Positions 7,904 to 16,923 of a DNA stretch of 64,000 nt are shown in pieces. The notes beneath the pieces were generated by a model. The model saw only the letters and a program-made list of their open reading frames with translations. It had not been told where the DNA came from and did not search any database. The stretch spans positions 1 to 64,000 of the forward strand of contig NZ_JMPJ01000040.1 of the NCBI RefSeq assembly GCF_000735345.1, read 5' to 3'. The translations under genes and the position numbers were made by a program. Each line of letters starts with the position of its first letter. Position 1 is the stretch's first letter. This stretch comes from Ewingella americana ATCC 33852. Its GTDB lineage: Bacteria > Pseudomonadota > Gammaproteobacteria > Enterobacterales > Enterobacteriaceae.

Positions 7904-10033
7904 ATGGACAATATTATTCCTCAATTGATTTTTCAGAGTGAGACCAACGAGTGCGGTTTGGCCTGCATCGCCATGCTCGCCGAAACACAGGGGATCAATA
8001 TCTCTCTGGAAGAGCTTCGTGAGCGTTTTCCTGCTTCCGCCCACGGCACGGCCTTATCAAGGCTATGTGAAATTTTAGCCGAACTGGCTATTCCTGCCTG
8101 TCCGGTCGTCTTCGAGCATCACGAACTCGCTGAGTTACCTCTGCCCGCGATTCTGCATTACGGCTCCAGCCACTATGTGTTGCTGGCTTATCGGCAGGGC
8201 AGTTATGTCTGCGTGATGAACCCAGGGATTGGCGAACAGTTGCTGCCATTCGCGGCGCTTAAGGCTGAAATCAGTGGTTATGCGTTGGTGATTGACGCTG
8301 AGTCGCAGCCGGAAGAAAAAGTCGCCGCCGCTGGGTGCCGCCCGCGCCGCTCGCGGATGATGGAATGCATGAGCCTCAAACAGACGGCGGCCATTCATGG
8401 CGTATACGGGCTGATGATGCTGGCATTTCTGGTGTCGCTCACCCTATTTATTATGCCTGTGATGGTCAGTAGCGCCATCAATACCGTATTTTCATCAGCT
8501 GAGGGCGCTGATTTTCCCTATTTTTATTTCATGCTGGCCTTCGTGGTCTCCACTCTGCTGGCTTACGGGGTGCGTAGCGTCACTGAGCGTTTTATTAAAC
8601 GTTTTGTGGTGTTGCAGAGCGTGGCGGGGTTCTCTCGCTTGCTCACTAACTCTCTAAGCTTTTTTGACAAACGCGCGCCGGGCGAAATTTATAGCCGCTT
8701 CTCCAACTGGCAGATGGCAGCGACGCAAAAAATCGAACTTGATAACGGCCTACGAACCGACTGGATAGTTGGCGCTATTGCCTTTGGCGTAATGTGTTAC
8801 ATGAGCCCACTGCTTGCCATGGTATCGGCGGTGGGGGTAACGCTGATGGGGTTAGTGAGCGTTTGGGCAATTTATCGCGACCGGTTTTACACCCAGCAAT
8901 TGCAGGTTAAAAGTGCCGAGCAGAGCGACTTCTTAATGGAAACCATTCAGGGTTTTTCCACCATAAAGTCGGCGGGGATTAGCGCACAGCGCCAACAAGT
9001 TTTCGCTGCCTACGCTTTATCACTTTTTAGCTGCCAGCAAAGCCAAAAAATGTATGAGCAAGTGAAGAGTAGCCTTTACCAGTTCATTGGCAGTCTTGAA
9101 ATGGTGCTGTTTATGCTGCTGGCGCTGCCGTTACTGAAGAGCAACGCGATCACGCTCGGAGAGTTTTTTGCCTATAGCTTCGTCCGACAGATTTTTACTA
9201 ATTACATCACTCAAATATTCTTCTCAATTTTGCAGAAAAATCAGCTGCATGTCATCGACACGCGCGCTAATGACCTGTTCCCACGCACGACGAGCGATGT
9301 GTCATCGGATGAGAGCATGGCTGAAGCATCCGCGCCAGTAAGTTTCCATCAAAGTCTGAACTATCGGCAGATAAACTTTGCGTATGACGCGGCCAAACCT
9401 CTGTTAAAACAGCTCTCATTTGGCGTTCTGCGTGGCGAGAAAATTGCCATAGTCGGTGAATCGGGAGCAGGGAAAAGCACCTTACTAAAAATTATCGCCG
9501 GACTGGTTAAGCCGCAAGAGGGCGAGATTCTGGCTGATGGGCAGGCTCTGGGCGGCCAGTCACTACAGAAGCTGTTCTTCTTGCAGAGTCAGGAAGACAT
9601 CTTGTTTAGTGCCTCTGTGTTAGAAAACATCACTCTGTTTGATAGTAATTTGGATGGTGAAAAACAACGCCGTATCGATAACTTTTTGATTGGGTTGAAG
9701 CTACATGAGGTGGTTGAACAGTTACCCGGTAAACAAAACGCCCTGATCCGCGAAAGCCACGCCGCGCTTTCTTTGGGCCAGCGCCAGCGCCTATTGCTGG
9801 CCAGAGCCATGTACAGTCATTGCCCAATTCTCGTGCTCGATGAGCCTACAGCCAATCTTGATGATGAGACGGCTTATCGGGTCATGAAATATGTGATTGA
9901 ACACTGCCGTGAATTTAACAAATCCCTGATAACCGTTACGCACAGTGAGACGACCTTAGAGCTGTTCGACAAGGTGTATCGCATGTCCGCTGGTCATATT
10001 GCTCAGGTAGAGCATGAGGTTGCGCCAGCATGA
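7904..10033 (+). CDS. ABC exporter with N-terminal C39 peptidase domain (bacteriocin-type)
   Basis: About 709 residues: C39 peptidase (about 1-130), six-helix membrane domain (about 165-430) and ATPase domain (about 485-709). The peptidase has Gln11 and Cys17 (FQSETNECGLACIAML) and His90 (HYVLLA). The third catalytic position, normally Asp in a DP motif, reads Asn106-Pro (MNPGIG). The ATPase has Walker A GESGAGKST, a signature reading LSLGQ rather than LSGGQ, Walker B ILVLDEP and the switch His in TVTHSE. The family cuts double-glycine leaders and exports the core. The ATG at 7904 fits the domain start; ATG 7886 and TTG 7898 are alternatives with poor spacing. It overlaps the next gene by four bases. 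Confidence 0.88.
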   Translation: MDNIIPQLIFQSETNECGLACIAMLAETQGINISLEELRERFPASAHGTALSRLCEILAELAIPACPVVFEHHELAELPLPAILHYGSSHYVLLAYRQGSYVCVMNPGIGEQLLPFAALKAEISGYALVIDAESQPEEKVAAAGCRPRRSRMMECMSLKQTAAIHGVYGLMMLAFLVSLTLFIMPVMVSSAINTVFSSAEGADFPYFYFMLAFVVSTLLAYGVRSVTERFIKRFVVLQSVAGFSRLLTNSLSFFDKRAPGEIYSRFSNWQMAATQKIELDNGLRTDWIVGAIAFGVMCYMSPLLAMVSAVGVTLMGLVSVWAIYRDRFYTQQLQVKSAEQSDFLMETIQGFSTIKSAGISAQRQQVFAAYALSLFSCQQSQKMYEQVKSSLYQFIGSLEMVLFMLLALPLLKSNAITLGEFFAYSFVRQIFTNYITQIFFSILQKNQLHVIDTRANDLFPRTTSDVSSDESMAEASAPVSFHQSLNYRQINFAYDAAKPLLKQLSFGVLRGEKIAIVGESGAGKSTLLKIIAGLVKPQEGEILADGQALGGQSLQKLFFLQSQEDILFSASVLENITLFDSNLDGEKQRRIDNFLIGLKLHEVVEQLPGKQNALIRESHAALSLGQRQRLLLARAMYSHCPILVLDEPTANLDDETAYRVMKYVIEHCREFNKSLITVTHSETTLELFDKVYRMSAGHIAQVEHEVAPA

Positions 10034-11208
10034 AGAAACTCATGAATTCGAAACTCAAACTCAGCAAAGTGACGATGGCAGCCTGCGTCGCTATGCTCAT
10101 GTTGCTGGCTGGCGTGGTCGTGCAGCAAAGCAGTTCAACTGACCAAGGCCCGGTTGAATTTGTCACTGTTAGCCGGGGGGATATTGAGAAAACCGTGCTG
10201 GCCACCGGCACGCTCAAGCCTTCATTACAGGTCAATGTGGGTGCCCAGGTGAATGGTCAATTAACCAAGGTTCATGTCCGTCAGGGCGACCAGGTGCAGA
10301 AAGGCCAGTTGCTGGCAGAAATTGACCCGACCTTGCAACTCAGTGAGTTACGAAAATCTCAGGCCGAACTGGCAAGTGCCGAGGCGCAAAAACGTTCGGC
10401 GGTAGTCACCCTTCGCCAATTTCAGTTAGAACTGAATCGCCAACTGCGTCTCGACCGAGACCACGCGGGCACGAAAAGCATTCTTGAGCAGGCGCAGGCC
10501 CGAGTCGCGACGCAAAAAGCGCAAATTGAAGTCAATCAGGCTGAGATAGTACGTGCGCAAATGTCGCTGGAAACGGCACAAGCCAATCTAGGTTTTACCC
10601 GCATCGGCGCACCTATTGATGGCGTGGTTCTCGGCATTGTAACTCAAGAGGGGCAAACCATCGTGTCCTCACAGAGCGCCCCGACTATTTTGGTGCTCGC
10701 CGACGTGAGCACGATGTCGGTCCACACCCGCATCTCCGAGGCGGATATCCTGAAAGTGAAGGTCGGCCAGCCACTGTGGTTTCATGTGCTCGCCGAACCG
10801 CAGCGTCGCTACGACAGTCAGATGCAGGCTATTCAAGATGCCCCAACACAGGCACTACAAGACAACAACGGCGATAACTCCTCGCAAGACCAGCCTTCTG
10901 CCGTCTATTACAACGGGATGTTTAACATCGCTAATCCTCAAGGCGTGCTGCGCACATCGATGACTGCGCAGGTGTTTGTGGTGGTTGAGCAAGCAAAGAG
11001 TGCGTTGCTGTTACCGGTGGCTGCGCTAGGAGCCGAGCAGGGTGAAAACCGCTATCAGGTGCAGGTCCTCAAGCAGGGACGTGCGGAGTCACGCTTAATC
11101 AAGGTTGGCATCAACGATCGTCAATTTGTGGAAGTGCTTGAAGGGCTGCAAGAGGGCGAACAGGTTATGGTGACGGCGGTTGCCTCGGCGGAGTTCGAAC
11201 ATGGCTGA
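10030..11208 (+). CDS. MacA/HlyD-type periplasmic adaptor protein
   Basis: 392 residues with one N-terminal membrane anchor (about 15-33), then the barrel-sandwich motif (ASGTLKP-like ATGTLKPSLQVNVGAQVNGQLTKVHV), a helical hairpin rich in Gln, Ala and Glu (about 115-185), the returning lipoyl half and beta-barrel. It belongs to the membrane fusion proteins that bridge an inner-membrane ABC transporter and an outer-membrane channel, and is closest in layout to MacA. It lies between the C39 exporter (4-base overlap) and the MacB-like gene (8-base overlap), so it could serve either or both. Confidence 0.88.
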   Translation: MKKLMNSKLKLSKVTMAACVAMLMLLAGVVVQQSSSTDQGPVEFVTVSRGDIEKTVLATGTLKPSLQVNVGAQVNGQLTKVHVRQGDQVQKGQLLAEIDPTLQLSELRKSQAELASAEAQKRSAVVTLRQFQLELNRQLRLDRDHAGTKSILEQAQARVATQKAQIEVNQAEIVRAQMSLETAQANLGFTRIGAPIDGVVLGIVTQEGQTIVSSQSAPTILVLADVSTMSVHTRISEADILKVKVGQPLWFHVLAEPQRRYDSQMQAIQDAPTQALQDNNGDNSSQDQPSAVYYNGMFNIANPQGVLRTSMTAQVFVVVEQAKSALLLPVAALGAEQGENRYQVQVLKQGRAESRLIKVGINDRQFVEVLEGLQEGEQVMVTAVASAEFEHG

Positions 11209-13153
11209 TTCAACGGCATTAATCGAACTCAAAGGCATCTACCGGCACTTTATCTCCGGCAGCAAGTCGGTAGAAGTACTGAAAAACATCTCCCTGAGCA
11301 TTCACAGTGGAGAGATGGTCGCCATCGTTGGCGCGTCGGGATCCGGCAAGTCAACGTTGATGAACATCATTGGCTGTCTAGATAAACCGACGCAGGGCGA
11401 AATGCGCATCATGAGTGTGCCAACCGATACGGCCAGCAGTGCCGAACTGGCGCAGCTTCGCAGCCAATTTATCGGTTTTATTTTCCAGCGTTATCACCTG
11501 ATCCCTTACCTCACCGCGCAGGAGAATGTTTCTATCCCGGCGTTATACACTGCCATGCCTGCCGCGGAGCGCGAGGTAAGAGCGCAGCATTTACTCACTC
11601 GGCTGGGGCTTGCCGGACGCATGTTGTATCGCCCGGCCCAGCTTTCTGGCGGTCAGCAGCAACGGGTGAGTATTGCCCGCGCTTTGATGAACGGCGCGAA
11701 CATTATTTTGGCCGACGAACCGACGGGGGCGCTTGATAGCACCAGCGGGCAGGAGCTGATGGCAATCCTACACGGCCTTCATCAGGCCGGGCACACACTG
11801 ATTATTGTCACTCATGACCGTACTATTGCTCGCCAGTGCCAAAGGATTATCGAAATCAGCGATGGTGAAATCGTGGCGGACAACCAGAATCCAGAGTGGG
11901 AAAAGTCCACTATCAGTGCCGCTTTGCCCCTGGCCGTCGCTACCGGGCGCTCTCCTGCCTGGCGTGATGTGAAAGAGTCAATTCGCATGGCGTGGCGTTC
12001 GCTGCTCGGACATCGCGGCAGGGCATTTTTGTCGATGCTTGGGATCATTATCGGCATCTCATCCGTGGTCTCTTCCATGGCGGTGGGGGAAGGTGCCCGA
12101 CTCAGCATAATTAGCCAAATCAACCAGTTGGGTAGCAGTACTCTAGATATCCTCCCGGGAATTGGTTGGGAGCAGACACGGCCTGAATTCCAGCGTGCGC
12201 TGAAAATCAGCGATGTTGAGCTGCTTCAGCGCCAGCCTTATGTCGACAGCCTTTCGCCGGTGGTGGTGAAGCAGACCACTGCGATTCGCGCGAGCAAGCA
12301 GGTTTGGGCTTCTCTCAATGGTGTTAGCGAAGGCTATTTTGACGTGCTGGGTGCGACTTTCAGCGCAGGCCGTCGCTTCAATCAACAAGACGTGTCGCAT
12401 GGCGAGCCGGTGATCGTCATTGATTCCAATGTCAAAGCCACGCTCTTCCCTTACAACCAAAACCCTCTCGGACAGATTATTCAACTGGCCGGTGTGCCTT
12501 TTCGGGTGATCGGCGTCGCAGACAAACCCGGTCCGAAATATAGCGGTGCCTATTTAGAAGCTTGGACCCCCTATACCGCGCTGCTCCAGCGGATGTCGGG
12601 CGATAAGCCGCTCGACTCGATCACACTGCGGGTCGCACAAGGCTATGACATGAATAATGTGCAACGCAAGGTTGAGAAGCAACTGGAGGTTGAGCACGGC
12701 CAGCGCGACTTTTTCATCATGACTAATGACGAAATGAGCAAAGCGATTAAAAGCGCTTCGGACTCAATGACCCTGCTGATCACCGCCATTGCCGGTATTT
12801 CCCTGCTGGTGGGCGGGGTGGGCGTCATGAATATCATGCTGGTGTCAGTGACTGAGCGGACCCATGAAATCGGCATTCGTTTGTCTGTCGGGGCGCGCCC
12901 GAGCGACATCATGCGGCAATTTCTTATCGAAGCCATGGTGATTTGCTCGCTGGGCGGCGCGATTGGCATTATCGGCTCTGGCATCGCTGGTCTGATTTTT
13001 GCGCAGATAACCGACGCGTTCACCATGGTATTTACTTGGCCGCCTGTCGTCATGGCCTGCGCATTTTCCGCCTTGATTGGTTTGGGGTTTGGCTTTGCCC
13101 CAGCGCGCAATGCGGCCCGCCTGCACCCGACGGAGGCACTGGCCCGCGAATGA
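11201..13153 (+). CDS. MacB-type ABC transporter (ATPase fused to permease)
   Basis: 650 residues, as in E. coli MacB (648). The N-terminal ATPase has Walker A GASGSGKST, signature LSGGQQQRVSIARAL, Walker B ILADEPTGALD and HD switch VTHD. It is followed by a membrane helix (GHRGRAFLSMLGIIIGISSVV), a large periplasmic MacB domain (about 300-520) and three C-terminal helices with VGGVGVMNIMLVSVTERT. MacB homologues use ATP to drive substrates from the periplasm through a TolC-type channel. In this operon it may expel the matured peptide after periplasmic disulfide formation or acylation. The ATG at 11201 lies inside the end of the adaptor gene. Confidence 0.92.
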   Translation: MADSTALIELKGIYRHFISGSKSVEVLKNISLSIHSGEMVAIVGASGSGKSTLMNIIGCLDKPTQGEMRIMSVPTDTASSAELAQLRSQFIGFIFQRYHLIPYLTAQENVSIPALYTAMPAAEREVRAQHLLTRLGLAGRMLYRPAQLSGGQQQRVSIARALMNGANIILADEPTGALDSTSGQELMAILHGLHQAGHTLIIVTHDRTIARQCQRIIEISDGEIVADNQNPEWEKSTISAALPLAVATGRSPAWRDVKESIRMAWRSLLGHRGRAFLSMLGIIIGISSVVSSMAVGEGARLSIISQINQLGSSTLDILPGIGWEQTRPEFQRALKISDVELLQRQPYVDSLSPVVVKQTTAIRASKQVWASLNGVSEGYFDVLGATFSAGRRFNQQDVSHGEPVIVIDSNVKATLFPYNQNPLGQIIQLAGVPFRVIGVADKPGPKYSGAYLEAWTPYTALLQRMSGDKPLDSITLRVAQGYDMNNVQRKVEKQLEVEHGQRDFFIMTNDEMSKAIKSASDSMTLLITAIAGISLLVGGVGVMNIMLVSVTERTHEIGIRLSVGARPSDIMRQFLIEAMVICSLGGAIGIIGSGIAGLIFAQITDAFTMVFTWPPVVMACAFSALIGLGFGFAPARNAARLHPTEALARE

Positions 13154-14520
13154 AAAAAATATTTGGAATAGTCCTGTTATTAGCCTTAGTTGGCTGTGGT
13201 CCGGCGCTGAAAAGTGACTACCAGCGACCCATGCTATCTGTGCCCGATCAGTGGCGTGTGAGTGATCATCAAAGCGAGAGTAGCGCTGCATACCTTAGTC
13301 GGCGTGGCCATTGGTGGGATAATTTTCAGGATCCGCAGCTTTCAAGAGCGATTAGCGCTTTGCTGGAGAGCAATAACGATTTGGCTCTGGCCACCTTGTC
13401 GGTGCGTCAGGCGCAGCTGGCTGCCGGGCTGCGAAATACCAATATGACGCCAGGTTTCAACGCCTCCTTGGGGACTAACAACAGTAAAAACATCAGCAAT
13501 GGCAGTCGCGCCAGTGAGAGTTACAGCAGCTCGTTAAGTGCCTCCTATGAGTTAGACCTGTGGGGACGACTGGGGAGAAGTAGGGATCAGGCAGAGTGGC
13601 TGGCAAAAGCCTCCGAGCAGGACCGTCAGGCGACGGCGTTGACCTTGATTGGCACGTTGTCACAGCTCTATTGGCAACTGGGCAGTCTCAATCAGCAGAT
13701 CGTAAACGGTCAGCAGAGCCTGAATATCGCCGAGGATTCACAGCGTTTGGTGATATCGCGGTTTACTGCCGGAGAGGTCAGTCGGTTAGACGTTGTACAG
13801 GCAGAGCAGTCCCTGCTTAGCCGCCGCGTGTCGCTGCGCGACCTTCAACAACAGCGGGAGGAAGCGCGCAACGCGATGGCTATCCTGTTCAACCGTTCCC
13901 CGGAACAGAGGCAGGCCGAGCCGGTGACATTGGATGTTACCCAGACGATTGCGGTTACTCAACACTTACCTCTGGAGGTCATTGCCAGGCGACCGGACAT
14001 ACAGGCTGCCGAGTGGAACCTGCGGGCGGCGCTGGCAGGTTCAGATGTGGCGCGTCTCGACTTTTACCCGAGGGTGACGCTGGATGCCAGTCTTGGGGCG
14101 GGAGCGGCGGTTTTCCAACAGTGGTTCAGTAACCCCGTACGAACGCTGGGAAGCTCGCTTGCCTTGCCGTTTATTGAATGGAATAAGGTGCAGCTCACCG
14201 TTGAGCAGTCAAAGATTGATGTACAGCGAGCCGCGGTTCAATTTCGCAGCAAAGTCTATAGCGCGCTGAGTGACGTGGATAACGCTATGTCGCAGCGCTT
14301 GACATATCAACAGCAGAAACAGAATCAATTGACTGATTTGCAACTGAGCCGGCAGCGGCTGCAACTGGCCAACAGCCAGTATCGAGCTGGAGCAGTTTCC
14401 TATCAGACACTGCTTGATGCGCAGGACAGTTTGCTAAGCAGCGAAAATACGCTGGTGCAAACGCAATATAGCTACCTCAATGCCACGATGAAATTGTGGC
14501 TGGCATTAGGCGGAGCTTGA
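13150..14520 (+). CDS. NodT/TolC-family outer-membrane efflux lipoprotein
   Basis: 456 residues from the ATG at 13150, which overlaps the macB-like stop by four bases (ATGA). A lipoprotein signal peptide ends in the lipobox LVGC at about residue 18. Two outer-membrane efflux repeats follow, with the typical coiled-coil and strand segments (SYELDLWGRLGRSRDQAEW; VIARRPDIQAAEWNLRAA; PFIEWNKVQLTVEQSKI). It should form the outer-membrane exit for the operon's transport system. A chromosomal TolC could substitute, but the dedicated copy implies a self-contained export line. Confidence 0.9.
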   Translation: MKKIFGIVLLLALVGCGPALKSDYQRPMLSVPDQWRVSDHQSESSAAYLSRRGHWWDNFQDPQLSRAISALLESNNDLALATLSVRQAQLAAGLRNTNMTPGFNASLGTNNSKNISNGSRASESYSSSLSASYELDLWGRLGRSRDQAEWLAKASEQDRQATALTLIGTLSQLYWQLGSLNQQIVNGQQSLNIAEDSQRLVISRFTAGEVSRLDVVQAEQSLLSRRVSLRDLQQQREEARNAMAILFNRSPEQRQAEPVTLDVTQTIAVTQHLPLEVIARRPDIQAAEWNLRAALAGSDVARLDFYPRVTLDASLGAGAAVFQQWFSNPVRTLGSSLALPFIEWNKVQLTVEQSKIDVQRAAVQFRSKVYSALSDVDNAMSQRLTYQQQKQNQLTDLQLSRQRLQLANSQYRAGAVSYQTLLDAQDSLLSSENTLVQTQYSYLNATMKLWLALGGA

Positions 14521-14551
14521 TTTTAACGTCAAAAATCCAAAGGGAAACAAT

Positions 14552-15823
14552 ATGAATATGGATATTTCTGCAGCAGGTAATGTTAAACGACGGGTGGTCA
14601 TCACCGGTTACGGTGCGGTAACGCCAATCGGTGGAAACGCCGCTGAAAGCTGGGACGCCATCATGAATTATCACGTTGGCTACCGTTACTACGACAGGTC
14701 GGCAGCGGGGATTAAATCGCGATTTTTTGGACTGATTGATGAAGAGCCCAAACTGCAATCTGTTCCTGCTGCAATCCGCCGCCGCTTGCCACGCTTCGCC
14801 CGTCTGGCCTTACTTAGTGCCCAACAAGCGATGCAGATGGCCTTTGGCGAGCAGCGCCCAGAGCAGTTCTATGATCTACTCCATTGTGGCGCAATCATAG
14901 GTTCTGGCTGGGCCGGACAGGATGAGACGCTGGCGCAACACGAAGATTACCTGCGAAGCAAAATGGGTTCCCCTTTTGGCTGCTTCTTTTCTATGCCTAG
15001 CTCAGCAACTGCCGCAGTCAGCCTGTTGTGGGGGCTGAGGGGGTATCAAAATACGCCGATTGCCGCATGCGCGACGGGCACGATAGCTATCGGTGATGCT
15101 TTTGAAGCGATTCGGTCCGGGCGAGCTAGCATGATGTTGGCTGGGGCGGGAGAGTCATTACGCTCTGACTCTTCAACGTGGAACATCGACGTTCTCGGTG
15201 CGCTTTGCCGCGAACAGCATGATATCACTAAGGCTTGCTGCCCGTTTAGCGCCGAGCGTAATGGCTTTGTGTTGAGCGAAGGGGCGGCCGTGCTCTGTCT
15301 AGAGGAGCGAGAAAGCGCACTGTCGCGGGGAGCAACCATTCTTGGCGAAATCAAAGGCTACGGGAATTTCTCCGACGCCTTTGATTTCACTGCCCCGGCT
15401 GAAGATAAAATTGCCCGCGTAGAAACTATTCGCCGCGCATTGACCCAAGCCGACTTAACGGCGAATGACATTGATTACATCAATGCACACGGGACCTCGA
15501 CGCCTCTCAACGATCTCAATGAAACTCAGGCCATCAAGCTGGCCTTTGGCGAGCAAGCGGCTTACAGCACCCCGTGTTCCAGCACAAAATCCTATACTGG
15601 GCATCTCATTGGTGCAGCGGGAAGCTTCGAAACCATCGTTTGTTTACAAGTGCTTAAGCACCAAGTCATGCCGGCGACGCATCATATGCGACAGGCCGAT
15701 CCTGAATGTGATCTGGATTATATCGTCGAAGGGCATCGTTGCGGCTCGGTCAACAACACGCTGAACCTAAGCTTCGGCTTTGGCGGTGCAAATGCTGCGC
15801 TAGTAATAAGTAAGGCAAAATGA
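14552..15823 (+). CDS. Beta-ketoacyl-ACP synthase (FabF/KAS-like)
   Basis: 423 residues with the thiolase fold. The complete Cys-His-His active site is visible: Cys173 (AACATGTIAIGDA), His313 (NAHGTSTPLND) and His351 (SYTGHLIGAAG). The N terminus VVITGYGAVTPIG is typical of condensing enzymes. It should catalyse malonyl-ACP-dependent chain extension on the operon's own acyl carrier protein. It lies 31 bases after the outer-membrane channel gene and overlaps the next gene. It differs enough from housekeeping FabB and FabF, for example at the Cys motif, to be a specialised copy. Confidence 0.9.
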   Translation: MNMDISAAGNVKRRVVITGYGAVTPIGGNAAESWDAIMNYHVGYRYYDRSAAGIKSRFFGLIDEEPKLQSVPAAIRRRLPRFARLALLSAQQAMQMAFGEQRPEQFYDLLHCGAIIGSGWAGQDETLAQHEDYLRSKMGSPFGCFFSMPSSATAAVSLLWGLRGYQNTPIAACATGTIAIGDAFEAIRSGRASMMLAGAGESLRSDSSTWNIDVLGALCREQHDITKACCPFSAERNGFVLSEGAAVLCLEERESALSRGATILGEIKGYGNFSDAFDFTAPAEDKIARVETIRRALTQADLTANDIDYINAHGTSTPLNDLNETQAIKLAFGEQAAYSTPCSSTKSYTGHLIGAAGSFETIVCLQVLKHQVMPATHHMRQADPECDLDYIVEGHRCGSVNNTLNLSFGFGGANAALVISKAK

Positions 15824-16635
15824 TGACAAAGCGCTATCAATTGCAAGATGCCGAGCAGTGGGCTGCATTCTCTGGGGATCACAATCCCATTCATTTTAGT
15901 TTAGAGGCTGCTCGCCCATTAGGGCTAAATGCCTTATGCATCCACGGCATGCGTGCCATGCTTGATATTAAAGCAGCGCTCAGTGCTCAGGCCCAATCAA
16001 CACAGCCACATGGCCAAAGCCTTCTATTCAGCTGCCGACTCGATAAGCCGGTTTATTACCAGCACGCCTACAAACTCAAGGCTGAGCAATTATTACTCAA
16101 TCAAAAGCAACAAATGCGGAGTGCGCTATTAGACGAGGCAAACCTAGAAAATTGTATCCATGGCAAATTGGTGTCTGTGCCAGCCATATTGCAAAGTCTC
16201 GCAGATGAGGATGGACAGATTTCATGCGAGGAGATGGCAGTATCGCTCGAGCGACTCTCAGCCATGGCAGGGCAGAAACCCACTCTATGGAACGCGCTCG
16301 ATTGCATGTTGTTCAAGCAGCTTATTCACTCTCCCGTCACCATGTGCCGGATACGTGAACTGATTCCTGAGTTTGATTGCCTGAATTTGATGGCGATATT
16401 CAACAAAGTTCAGATAGTACAGACCCATCATGAAACGCATTTCATCCCCAGTCTGCTCGTTCTTGATGACATTAGCGTTTTCAACCAGCCACTGAGGTTC
16501 TCGATTTTACCTGCGCTGGTGGCGGGAAAGAGTAAGGCTGGATTTATTTTGCGAGTTTCTATTCAGGCTTTCGTAGAGGAAACAGTCTTGATAAAGAGCA
16601 CAGTGACATTGAAGGCCACTATCGCTAACGCTTAA
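15820..16635 (+). CDS. MaoC-like hot-dog dehydratase
   Basis: 271 residues. The first 50 carry the MaoC / hydratase-2 signature: Asp20 and His25 in FSGDHNPIHF, then ARPLG and IHGMRAM. In known enzymes this Asp/His pair dehydrates 3-hydroxyacyl thioesters or does the reverse hydration. The rest is poorly conserved and could be a second, degenerate hot-dog half. With the ketosynthase and ketoreductase it would complete an elongation cycle up to the 2,3-unsaturated stage. ATG 15820 (overlapping the previous stop) and 15823 are both possible. Confidence 0.75.
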   Translation: MMTKRYQLQDAEQWAAFSGDHNPIHFSLEAARPLGLNALCIHGMRAMLDIKAALSAQAQSTQPHGQSLLFSCRLDKPVYYQHAYKLKAEQLLLNQKQQMRSALLDEANLENCIHGKLVSVPAILQSLADEDGQISCEEMAVSLERLSAMAGQKPTLWNALDCMLFKQLIHSPVTMCRIRELIPEFDCLNLMAIFNKVQIVQTHHETHFIPSLLVLDDISVFNQPLRFSILPALVAGKSKAGFILRVSIQAFVEETVLIKSTVTLKATIANA

Positions 16636-16671
16636 TACCAACACATAAAACTTAATTTTTAAGGGAATAAA

Positions 16672-16920
16672 ATGATTGATTACAATGAAGTTTATAGCAA
16701 AGTTCGCGACATGCTGTGTGAAGCCAAAGATATGGAATTGGCATCTATTTCGGAAGACATGCCGCTTTCACAATTGAAATTAGACAGCTTGGACTATGTG
16801 GAACTCATGCTTTTGGCCAATAAAGAATTCGGGGTCACAATAGAAACTGACGTTTTTGCTGACAAGCCCGAGCTCAAGCTGCGTGAACTCTGTGAATTTA
16901 TCAGTCAGCAGAGTCTGTAA
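16672..16920 (+). CDS. Acyl carrier protein
   Basis: 82 residues, acidic and helical. The phosphopantetheine attachment serine is Ser39 in LKLDSLDYVE, matching the D-S-L motif of carrier proteins. It differs from housekeeping AcpP, so it is a dedicated carrier for the neighbouring ketosynthase, dehydratase and reductase. A host 4'-phosphopantetheinyl transferase would have to activate it, since none is encoded in the operon. It is followed three bases later by the reductase gene. Confidence 0.92.
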   Translation: MIDYNEVYSKVRDMLCEAKDMELASISEDMPLSQLKLDSLDYVELMLLANKEFGVTIETDVFADKPELKLRELCEFISQQSL

Positions 16921-16923
16921 CCT

